A DNA stretch of 64,000 nt from positions 3,038,001-3,102,000 of the forward strand of contig NZ_JAJHIZ010000003.1 of assembly GCF_021538615.1 (NCBI RefSeq), in the 5' to 3' direction. Made by a program: the position numbers and the translations under genes. This DNA comes from Niabella agricola (GTDB lineage: Bacteria; Bacteroidota; Bacteroidia; Chitinophagales; Chitinophagaceae). Positions 9,669-17,480 of this stretch are shown piece after piece; the first letter of the stretch is position 1, and every line of letters starts with the position of its first letter. The notes under the pieces are model-generated. The model was not told the origin of the DNA, made no database searches, and saw only the letters and a list, made by a program, of their open reading frames with translations.

Positions 9669-10517
9669 TTGAACATACGATTTCTTTGCCCGCGATGGGG
9701 CGCGGAACAGGTTGACTGGGCTTCTTTTCTGAAAGAGGTAAAAAAGGCCGGCTATGCAGGAATAGAATGGTTTCCCTTCGGAGAGCCGGGTGATCCGGTA
9801 AAAGTACTGGCATTGTTGGAGGAGCTGGAGCTCGACTTTTCCATCGTGATGGAGGTGACCAGTGCTTATTCCGATTTTGAAACGTATATAACGGCATTAA
9901 GGAATGACCTGCAGAAACTGACAGCACTGCGCACGGTAAAAAAGAAACCACTGTTCATCAGTGCCCAATGTGGCCGGGAATATTTTACCAACGCGCAGAT
10001 CCTGGAATGCCTGCAGGTTTGCGAGGAGGTAGCCACCGCCACGGGTACAGCCATTTACCAGGAAACGCATCGCAATAAATGGTCCTATGGTGCCCATACG
10101 GTATACCCGCTGCTGCAGCAAAAGCCGGAGCTGGGGCTTACACTGGATGTATCGCATTGGTTCTGCGTTTCTGAGAGCTACCTGGAAGATCAGCGTGCAG
10201 CAGTACAGGCAGCCATCCGGCAAACCTTCCACGTGCATGCGCGGGTAGGACATACAGAAGGACCGCAGGTATTTGACCCGGCGCTGCCGGAATATACCCT
10301 GGCGTTAAATGAACATTTGAAGATCTGGGACCAGTGGGTGGCCTACCGGAAGCAACAGGGATTTACCGAAAGTACCATTACGCCGGAATTTGGTCCCCCG
10401 CCTTATCTCACGCGTGCCAACCGGGATGTAGATCTGCTGCAGGAACAATGGGGACTCAACTTATGGATGAAAAATCTTTTAAACGAACGGTATAATAAAA
10501 TGGAACATGAAGCGTAG
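9669..10517 (+). CDS. TIM-barrel sugar phosphate isomerase/epimerase family protein
   Basis: 282 residues, starting at TTG 9669; no ATG lies between the preceding stop (9660-9662) and the conserved first strand (NIRFLCPRWG), so the TTG start is well supported. AP-endonuclease-2-like barrel with probable divalent-metal ligands Glu in QETH (~131), Asp in TLDVSHW (~160), His in HVHARVGH (~190) and Glu in PEFGPP (~241). Such enzymes isomerise or epimerise free or phosphorylated sugars. Its 3' end overlaps the next gene by 11 bp, which supports one transcript. Confidence 0.85.
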   Translation: MNIRFLCPRWGAEQVDWASFLKEVKKAGYAGIEWFPFGEPGDPVKVLALLEELELDFSIVMEVTSAYSDFETYITALRNDLQKLTALRTVKKKPLFISAQCGREYFTNAQILECLQVCEEVATATGTAIYQETHRNKWSYGAHTVYPLLQQKPELGLTLDVSHWFCVSESYLEDQRAAVQAAIRQTFHVHARVGHTEGPQVFDPALPEYTLALNEHLKIWDQWVAYRKQQGFTESTITPEFGPPPYLTRANRDVDLLQEQWGLNLWMKNLLNERYNKMEHEA

Positions 10518-13353
10518 AACCTTTCTCGAACGCGGCGGCTTGCTGACCGTTGGCACCCTGCTGTATGAAAACATGGCATGGGCCTTTCAAAATAACCGGG
10601 TACAGGCGGCTGCTAAGGACCAATTGTATGAATTATTTAAAACGCCGCAAGCCGTTTATCGTCCCTTTGTACGCTGGTGGTGGAATGGCGATAAAGTAGA
10701 GAAGGAAGAACTGCTGCGGGAGTTAAAACTGCTGAAAGAGGCCGGTATTGGTGGCGTTGAGATCAACCCTATTAAGTTTCCCCAACGAACGGATGATATG
10801 GGAATTCCCTCGCTGACCTGGCTTAGCAATGAGTGGGTGGACGTGCTGGACTTTACCTTAGCGGAAGCAAAAAAACTGGGACTTACCTGCGATCTGATCG
10901 TGGGCTCGGGCTGGCCCTTCGGTGCAGAATACCTGCAGGGGGATGAGTGTGCGGATATCATGACGATTGGTGTAAAGAAGGTGACGGGGTTAATGGATTT
11001 TGAGGCGCCGATACTGGATTTTATCAAGGAGGCCGACCCTGCAACCACCAGCCCCTACGCCCACCGGAAGCTGGAGATGCAAAAAGTATTTATGGTTCCG
11101 GACCCCATGCAATCACTGGATGAAGTGGTGGATCTTTCCGGTCAGATTGCTTCCGGCTTTATCAAAGTAAAAGTGCCGAGAGGGAATTATGCGATCTATG
11201 CCCTGTTGAAAACGCGGGCATTCCTTGAGGTGATCAATGGCGCTCCGGGGGCAAACGGGCAGGTATTAAACCATTTTAACAAGGCGGCCGTAGAAAAGTA
11301 CCTGAATCATATGAGCGATGCGATCCAAAAAAGGATCGGGCCTTTAAAAAACCGGGTACGTGCCCTATTTGTAGACAGTATGGAACTGGAAGGGGCCAAC
11401 TGGACAGGCGATATGGCCGAAGAATTTAAAAAGCGCAGGGGGTATGATATTATGCCCTATCTCCCGCTGATCTTCTCAAAGATCGGAGCTATGGGCAACA
11501 TATACGACTACAATTATGGAACCCGCTTCACGCCGGAATTTCAGGATGTGATTGAACGCGTGCGCTGCGATTTTGACCGTACAAAAATTGAGCTTTTAAA
11601 AGAACGTTTTGTGGAACCCTTTCAGCAATGGTGCAAAAACAATGGCATGTTGTCAAGGGCGCAGGCTTACGGGCGGGGTTATCATCCCCTGGAGGCCAGC
11701 ATGGGCATGGACCTGCCGGAAGGCGAAACCTGGATCAAGTACGGGATCGGCGAAGAAATGCCGGAAACGGATTACCGCATCGGGCGGAGCTATACCATGG
11801 TCAATAAATTTGTGTCTTCGGGAGCACACCTGGCCGGGAAGCGGGTGATCTCCTGTGAGGAAGCCACCAATACCGATATGGTGTTCAATGCCTCCCTTCA
11901 AACGCTAAAACTGGCTTCAGATCAAAGCCTCATTACCGGCATCACCCATTCCGTATACCACGGGTTTAACTATTCACCCAAGAATGCGCCGTTCCCCGGT
12001 TGGATCCGTTATGGCAATTTTATGAATGAGCGCAACACTTACTGGCCGTTCTTTAAACGGATCAATGATTACAAAGCCCGCGTATCGGCCCTGCTGCAGC
12101 ATGCAGATATGTTTGCTGATATTGCAATACTGCCGCCCCTCTTTGATGCCTGGGGTAAATTCGGCGCGCCCAATGAGCCCTTCCCTTCCCTTACCTACCC
12201 AGCTAATTTATCCCTTATATGGGAGGCGATGCAGCAGCATGGACATGGGTGCGATTATGTTTCGGATGGCATCATCAATAAATCGATCATAAAAGACGGA
12301 TTCCTGGAATATGGACCCCGCAGATACCATACCCTTTTCCTGGTGCATGTGCAAAGCCTGGAACCGGTTACCGCAAGGAAGCTGCTGCAGTTTGTACAAT
12401 CCGGGGGAAAGGTGGTTTGTGTACAGAATATGCCGGATAAATCGGTGGGGCTGCTGAATGCAGATGAGCAAACAAAGCTGGTACGTAATATTCTTGAGGA
12501 GCTCAAAACCTTTAAAGACCGGTTCATTTTTACCGAACATCCGGAAGAAAACTATCCGGCCTGGTATAAAGCGCTGCAACAGAAATATAATATAAAACCG
12601 TATGTTACCATTACGGACGGCAATCCCTTTATTCAGCAGGTGCGCTATACCAATGATAAGGTCGATATGCTGCTGGTATTTAATTCCAGCGCCAGCTATC
12701 CTTTTAAAGTAACCTTCCGGCCGGACGCAACGATTTTCGAAGGGCGGTTCGGGCATTACTGGGATGCGGTTACAGGAGATTGTTACCGCCTGGAAAATGA
12801 CCGGGAGATCACGGTAACCCTTTATCCGGCAGACATGCGGATCTTCGTATTCGAAAAAGACCAGCGGAAAAAGCTTCCCCTGTATACCGAAGTGCCGGAA
12901 TCAGAAGGACAATATCCGGAGGTTACCACTCCCTGGAGCGCCGAATTCCGCCATATAGACGGTTCCGTAAAAACAGCAACTTTTGCCAGCCTAAAAGATC
13001 TGAAAGAGTTGCCTGAGTACCAAAATTTTGCAGGCACCGTTATTTACCGGAATACCCTTTCAAAAACCACGAGCGGTCCTTCCTACATCGATCTTGGAAC
13101 GGTGCAGGGCATTGCACAGTTGACATTAAACGGAAAAGACCTGGGAGTGCGCTGGTTTGGCCGCTACCTGTACCATGTGCAGCCATGGATGCGGCCGGGT
13201 GATAATACCATTGAAATTGCGGTTACAACGACCATGGGCAATTATATGAAATCGCTTACAGATAACCCGGTAGCACAGTACTGGACAAACGGAAAAAGAA
13301 AACCGCAGCCCATGCGCTCCATGGGTATGCTGGGACCTGTTACGGTATTTTAA
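10507..13353 (+). CDS. Glycoside hydrolase family 106-type alpha-L-rhamnosidase
   Basis: 948 residues with a Tat-like or Sec export signal (MKRRTFLERGG, then a hydrophobic stretch). Family hallmarks: RPFVRWWWNGDKV near 55-67 at the start of the catalytic barrel, the GGVEINP strand, LFVDSMELEGANWT near 300, the conserved CEEATNTDMV region near 455, and a C-terminal beta-sandwich (LNGKDLGVRWFGRY) of the galactose-binding type. GH106 enzymes remove alpha-L-rhamnose from rhamnogalacturonan and related glycans. The adjacent GH28 genes fit a pectin substrate. Catalytic carboxylates were not assigned individually. Confidence 0.85.
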   Translation: MKRRTFLERGGLLTVGTLLYENMAWAFQNNRVQAAAKDQLYELFKTPQAVYRPFVRWWWNGDKVEKEELLRELKLLKEAGIGGVEINPIKFPQRTDDMGIPSLTWLSNEWVDVLDFTLAEAKKLGLTCDLIVGSGWPFGAEYLQGDECADIMTIGVKKVTGLMDFEAPILDFIKEADPATTSPYAHRKLEMQKVFMVPDPMQSLDEVVDLSGQIASGFIKVKVPRGNYAIYALLKTRAFLEVINGAPGANGQVLNHFNKAAVEKYLNHMSDAIQKRIGPLKNRVRALFVDSMELEGANWTGDMAEEFKKRRGYDIMPYLPLIFSKIGAMGNIYDYNYGTRFTPEFQDVIERVRCDFDRTKIELLKERFVEPFQQWCKNNGMLSRAQAYGRGYHPLEASMGMDLPEGETWIKYGIGEEMPETDYRIGRSYTMVNKFVSSGAHLAGKRVISCEEATNTDMVFNASLQTLKLASDQSLITGITHSVYHGFNYSPKNAPFPGWIRYGNFMNERNTYWPFFKRINDYKARVSALLQHADMFADIAILPPLFDAWGKFGAPNEPFPSLTYPANLSLIWEAMQQHGHGCDYVSDGIINKSIIKDGFLEYGPRRYHTLFLVHVQSLEPVTARKLLQFVQSGGKVVCVQNMPDKSVGLLNADEQTKLVRNILEELKTFKDRFIFTEHPEENYPAWYKALQQKYNIKPYVTITDGNPFIQQVRYTNDKVDMLLVFNSSASYPFKVTFRPDATIFEGRFGHYWDAVTGDCYRLENDREITVTLYPADMRIFVFEKDQRKKLPLYTEVPESEGQYPEVTTPWSAEFRHIDGSVKTATFASLKDLKELPEYQNFAGTVIYRNTLSKTTSGPSYIDLGTVQGIAQLTLNGKDLGVRWFGRYLYHVQPWMRPGDNTIEIAVTTTMGNYMKSLTDNPVAQYWTNGKRKPQPMRSMGMLGPVTVF

Positions 13354-13365
13354 AAAAAGTTAAGA

Positions 13366-14847
13366 ATGCAAAGAACGAATATCTTTTTAGCAATGCTCTT
13401 CTCCTGCCTTTCGTTAATGGCAGGCGCAAAGGACTACAGTGTGCTGGATTTTGGTGCAAAAAAGGATGGGGTAACCCTTAACAGTGCTATTATTCAGGGA
13501 GCCATTGACTATATTCATGAGCAAGGCGGCGGCCGGCTGGTGTTTGATGAGGGGAAGTACCTTACCGGCACCATCTTTTTAAAATCGAATGTGACGCTCC
13601 ACCTTAAAAAAGGAGCCGTGCTGCTGGGATCTGTGAACCCCTTTGACTATGAAAAAAATAAATACATCGGATGGACGTCGATGATCTTCGCCATAAAGCA
13701 GGACCATATCGGTATTACCGGAGAAGGCATGATCGACGGACGTGGTTTTTTAACCGCCGTAAACATGGTGGCGAATATTCAGAAAGGACTGGTAACGGAT
13801 CCGCTGAAATACGACCGGCCCAATGAAACCAATCGCCCGCAGAATATCTATTTCCGCGAATGCACCAATGTGCGTATTACAGGTGTAACACTGAAGGATC
13901 CGGCCAGCTGGAACCAAACTTATGACCAGTGCCGGAACCTGTATGTAGACAGCATTCATGTAGATAGCAAAAGTTACTGGAACAATGACGGTATTGATGT
14001 GGTGGATTGTGACAGTGTGGTGATCAAGAACTCATACTTTGATGCAGCAGATGACGTGATCTGCTTCAAGTCGCATGATCCATCAAAGATCTGTCAGAAT
14101 GTGATCGTGGATAATTGCACCGGGAGATCCAGTGCCAACGGATTGAAATTTGGGACGGTATCCCGCGGCGGGTTCAGGAATTTTAAAGTAACCAACCTGA
14201 AGATCTTCGATACCTATCGTTCGGCGATTACGTTTGCCGCGGTTGACGGCGGACTGGTGGAAAACATCGAGGTGGATGGTGTACGGTCCATCAATACCGG
14301 CAATGTAATTTACCTCCGTATTGGTGACCGCTGGAGCAATGGTAAACAGCCGTATATGAAAAACGTTCGTATCTCCAATGTATATGCGGAAGTGCCGGCT
14401 ACCAAACCGGATGCGGGCTATAGTTATGAGGGGCCCATCGAAGACCTGCCCCGGAATATTTCACCAGCCAGCATCATCGGGTTACCGCAGTATAAGATCC
14501 AGGATGTAACGCTCCGGAATATTGAAATCGTTTATCCCGGCGGCGGAAACCCGCATTATGCCCGGCGCGGACTGAGCAAGGCAGAGCTCGAAAGTATTCC
14601 GGAGATGCCCACGGCTTACCCCGAATTTTCTCAGTTCAAGGAGCTGCCGGCCTGGGGTTTTTATGTGCGGCATGCCACCGGTATCCGCTTTGAAAATATT
14701 ACCTTAAAGGCAAAGGAAAGCGATTATCGCCCGGCCATCGTGTTTGACGATGTACAAAAAGCTTCATTTGGTAAAGTGAATGTAGAAGAGCCGGCTGCCA
14801 GGGGCAAAAAACAGGTATTTCTGCACAACACTACAAAATCCAAATAA
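13366..14847 (+). CDS. Glycoside hydrolase family 28 (polygalacturonase-like) protein
   Basis: 493 residues with a cleavable signal peptide ending near MAGAKDYS. The parallel beta-helix begins with VLDFGAKKDG. Catalytic-type acids are kept: NNDGID (~205-210) and ADDV (~228-231). The usual GH28 histidine motif (G-H-G) is replaced by GRSSANG and the RIK motif reads RIGD, so specificity probably differs from plain polygalacturonase; rhamnogalacturonases also deviate here. 12 bp after the GH106 gene. Likely periplasmic or surface enzyme acting on pectin backbone. Confidence 0.85.
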   Translation: MQRTNIFLAMLFSCLSLMAGAKDYSVLDFGAKKDGVTLNSAIIQGAIDYIHEQGGGRLVFDEGKYLTGTIFLKSNVTLHLKKGAVLLGSVNPFDYEKNKYIGWTSMIFAIKQDHIGITGEGMIDGRGFLTAVNMVANIQKGLVTDPLKYDRPNETNRPQNIYFRECTNVRITGVTLKDPASWNQTYDQCRNLYVDSIHVDSKSYWNNDGIDVVDCDSVVIKNSYFDAADDVICFKSHDPSKICQNVIVDNCTGRSSANGLKFGTVSRGGFRNFKVTNLKIFDTYRSAITFAAVDGGLVENIEVDGVRSINTGNVIYLRIGDRWSNGKQPYMKNVRISNVYAEVPATKPDAGYSYEGPIEDLPRNISPASIIGLPQYKIQDVTLRNIEIVYPGGGNPHYARRGLSKAELESIPEMPTAYPEFSQFKELPAWGFYVRHATGIRFENITLKAKESDYRPAIVFDDVQKASFGKVNVEEPAARGKKQVFLHNTTKSK

Positions 14848-14870
14848 TTCCATTTTTTAAAGTGTTATAT

Positions 14871-15617
14871 ATGCGCGTATTAAAACTGATCGTATTTACA
14901 GCATTATTACCGGTGTTTGCAGCCGCAAAAGATTATAAAGCCTCCCTGTTCGGCATCCTGTCGGACGGCGTTACCAATAATACCCGTTCGATACAAAAAG
15001 CTATTGATTTCATTCATGAGCAAGGGGGCGGTCAGCTGGTGTTCTATGTAGGACGCTATGTGACGGGAGGTGTGCAGCTGAAATCCAATGTAAGCATAAA
15101 GCTGGAGGAAGGCGCCGTATTGGTGGGCGCTGCATCTGTATATGATTATAACAGTTCCGGCCGCATTAAAGCCATCATCAGTGCCGACGGACAGCAAAAT
15201 ATTGGTATTTCCGGAAAAGGGGTGATCGAGGGCAATGCGCCCACCTTACTGTCAAATGTTGCGGCCTTGCAGCAGAACGGCTATCTGCGTTCGCAGGATT
15301 TTGTACGGCCGGCACTTATAGGGTTTACCAATTGTTCCAATATAAAGATCGATTCGGTAAACCTTTGGAATGGTTGCGGAAAAGCCCAGGTGTTTGAAGC
15401 CTGCAGCAATGTGGTGGTGGAAACGGTAAACATCAGCAGTAAACAGGTTCCTGGTACCGGGGGCATCCGGTTGTCGGCCTCGAAGAATGTGCTGATAAAA
15501 GATACCTTTATTGATGTGGCGCTGCAACCCTATATCGAGGGATCTAAGGACAATCAATCCATCCGCGTCGACCGGGCCATCGATCCTTCGGGAAAGCTGC
15601 TCAGTGTTCCGGAATAA
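14871..15617 (+). CDS. Shortened GH28-like beta-helix protein lacking catalytic motifs
   Basis: 248 residues from ATG 14871 (an in-frame GTG at 14862 adds three). Signal peptide MRVLKLIVF...FAAAK. Its first 100 residues mirror the preceding GH28 protein (IDFIHEQGGGQLVF against IDYIHEQGGGRLVF; LKSNVSIKL against LKSNVTLHL). It then diverges, lacks the NDGID and DD acids, and stops about 240 residues early. No frameshift or interrupting stop is seen. It may be a carbohydrate-binding remnant of a duplicated GH28 or a decaying copy. Last gene of the operon. Confidence 0.75.
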   Translation: MRVLKLIVFTALLPVFAAAKDYKASLFGILSDGVTNNTRSIQKAIDFIHEQGGGQLVFYVGRYVTGGVQLKSNVSIKLEEGAVLVGAASVYDYNSSGRIKAIISADGQQNIGISGKGVIEGNAPTLLSNVAALQQNGYLRSQDFVRPALIGFTNCSNIKIDSVNLWNGCGKAQVFEACSNVVVETVNISSKQVPGTGGIRLSASKNVLIKDTFIDVALQPYIEGSKDNQSIRVDRAIDPSGKLLSVPE

Positions 15618-15953
15618 GCTTATTCAACGGGCATCTGCAAAACCAACCACATCAGTTTAGGCGTTGTTTTTAATATATAGGAGCAAACATAAAATATTGA
15701 AGCTTCACTTCTACCAGGTCATCACAGGGGCAGCGACTAAGAAAGATCATTTCTGCGATAAATAAAAAAGCGGACCAGGTGCGGGTCGCCGGTATTATTT
15801 AGCGCCTGGAGAAACAAGCGGCATTTCCAGCCGCAGCTGAGCAGTGAGTTAACGCATATGTGATGCTCCGGAATTCCTGGAAAAGCGGATACGCCCTATG
15901 CTTCTTGCGGGTTAAATAACTGAGATCGTTAATGGCCTTATGTTGAATGCGCT
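15618..15953. other. Intergenic, nothing recognised
   Basis: 336 bp between the last plus-strand operon gene and the 3' end of the minus-strand TPR gene. Reading both strands gave no clear terminator hairpin, repeat, RNA gene or small ORF with a credible start. Confidence 0.5.
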
Positions 15954-16670
15954 TTAATCCAGTTTCTTTAAAAGGCGCACCGCATTTTTATGATACAGGT
16001 TGTTTAACGGAACGGCCATCGCATATTTTTTAGCCAGTTCCTGGTTGCCGGTTTTGTAGGCGCATAGGGCCGCAAAAAAGTAACTGTCTTCCTGGTAGGC
16101 AGAATTACCTTGGATCAATTTTTCAAAAACGGGCAGGGCTGTTTCAGGCTGTTTCGTTTTCAGCAGGCAAACCCCATAATAAAAGGCCGCCATTACATCT
16201 TCCGGATTGGCATCAGCTGCTGCTTTTAAATGCGGCAGGGCTGCCTGGTATTGATGGTCGTTAAACAGTTGTCCGCCTTCCTTCCCATGATCTGTAGCAC
16301 CCCGCACCACCACATTGGGCATAGGTGTTACCGGGTAACGATCGATACCGGCCGGTGTAAATATAAACAACAATAATACGGCGGCTACAGCCACCGCAGC
16401 AAATACCAGTTTACGCACGCGGCCTGTACGGGGCGTGGTGATGGCTTCTTCGCGGAAATGCTCCCGGGTAAGCGGCTCCAATGTGGCTCTCAACCGGGAT
16501 AAGTCTGCTGCAGCAACTTCATGTTTTTGAACAACCGCTTCTGTATACAGCCAGTCTTCATAGGCCTTTTTTGCCTGCGGATCTTGTGCCAGCCGGCGCT
16601 CAAAATCGCTGCGTTCCTCCGGAGACAGGGTATCGGAAATATATGCTTCTATCTGTTCGTAAAGGTTCAT
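15954..16670 (-). CDS. Membrane protein with anti-sigma-like N-terminus and TPR repeats
   Basis: 238 residues. The N-terminal ~80 residues (YEQIEAYISDTLSPEERSDFERRL...) match the short helical cytoplasmic domains of Bacteroidota anti-sigma-type proteins. One membrane helix follows (about 93-110, VFAAVAVAAVLLLFIF), then three or four TPR-type repeats (AAFYYGVCLLKTKQ, AYKTGNQELAKKYA) that would lie in the periplasm. Its ATG overlaps the stop of the sigma factor by ATGA, implying translational coupling. Probably holds the sigma factor at the membrane; inferred from layout, not from a zinc motif, which is absent. Confidence 0.78.
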   Translation of the reverse strand: MNLYEQIEAYISDTLSPEERSDFERRLAQDPQAKKAYEDWLYTEAVVQKHEVAAADLSRLRATLEPLTREHFREEAITTPRTGRVRKLVFAAVAVAAVLLLFIFTPAGIDRYPVTPMPNVVVRGATDHGKEGGQLFNDHQYQAALPHLKAAADANPEDVMAAFYYGVCLLKTKQPETALPVFEKLIQGNSAYQEDSYFFAALCAYKTGNQELAKKYAMAVPLNNLYHKNAVRLLKKLD

Positions 16671-17227
16671 GACGGGTGACGGTTGTGATTGACTAATTCG
16701 ATTAATTCAGACATACAGATGGATTTCTTTTTCCGCAGGTAGGCATAGCTTACACCCAATTGTTCCGCCAGCTTCTGCTGCGAATCGCTGAGATAGGAGG
16801 CCCGGATGATTTCCCTGCAACGCTCGCTCAGCTGCTCCAGCAGCTCCATTACCAGGGCTTCCTGCTCCAGCTGCTGGGCATGTGCCGATGCGTCCGCGTC
16901 TGTGTTGTCCTTCAGGTATTGATATCCATCATCCAGGCTTTTTGTTACCCCCGACCGGGATTTTTTCTTTAGCAGGTTGATCCATTTTCGTTTACATACC
17001 AGCAACAGGAAGGCTTCGAAGGGGCAGGTCAGCACAAATTTTCCATCTGCTGAAAGCTTAAAAATGTCGATCAGCGACTCCTGAAAAATATCCCCGCATT
17101 CTTCCGTATCAGCCCCTTTCGACTTCAGGTAGGCCGTAATAGGCGGTGCATATTTCCGGTAGATCTCTGAAAGCAGCACTGAGTCATTCTTCCGTAATGC
17201 CTCAATATATCGTTGGTCTGTATGCAA
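16667..17227 (-). CDS. ECF-type RNA polymerase sigma factor (sigma-70 family)
   Basis: 186 residues if started at TTG 17227 (LHTDQRYIEALRKND, the usual first residues in Bacteroidota relatives). Upstream in-frame ATGs would add a non-conserved, Cys-rich leader, and a promoter box at 17305-17312 lies inside that extension, so they are disfavoured. Region 2 contains ECGDIFQESLIDIF; region 4 contains LSERCREIIRASY, QQKLAEQLGVSYAYLRKKKS. Coupled to the TPR/anti-sigma-like gene through an ATGA overlap and divergent from the PKD-CHAT pair, a plausible regulon. Confidence 0.85.
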   Translation of the reverse strand: MHTDQRYIEALRKNDSVLLSEIYRKYAPPITAYLKSKGADTEECGDIFQESLIDIFKLSADGKFVLTCPFEAFLLLVCKRKWINLLKKKSRSGVTKSLDDGYQYLKDNTDADASAHAQQLEQEALVMELLEQLSERCREIIRASYLSDSQQKLAEQLGVSYAYLRKKKSICMSELIELVNHNRHPS

Positions 17228-17304
17228 GCGTATAAAATTAAAATAGAAAATATATCTGTTGCGGATGCAGCAACCTGTTTGATAAGTCAGCTGCTCCTGA
17301 ATCT

Positions 17305-17335
17305 CAAAAATATTGAATATATTTACCATAGCGAA
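17305..17335 (-). promoter_or_regulatory. Candidate promoter of the sigma factor gene
   Basis: On the minus strand TTCG (17335-17332), 19 bases, then TATTTTTG (17312-17305), a full match to TAnnTTTG. Transcription would begin near 17299, about 70 bases before the TTG start. Confidence 0.45.
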
Positions 17336-17480
17336 CATTTTTGGATGTATAACATTTTTGCAGGAACAGATCCACTGCAAAACATGCTGCTTTGCCTTAT
17401 AAACCAACAGCACGGGTATGGCAGTGGGCATACACCCGCATTTTCAGGTAACAATTTTTGCAACCGGCTGATCTGCATAT

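Noticed and set aside
17228..17431. Longer N-terminus for the sigma factor
   Set aside because: The extra residues do not resemble sigma factors and contain a promoter box; the TTG at 17227 fits the family start.
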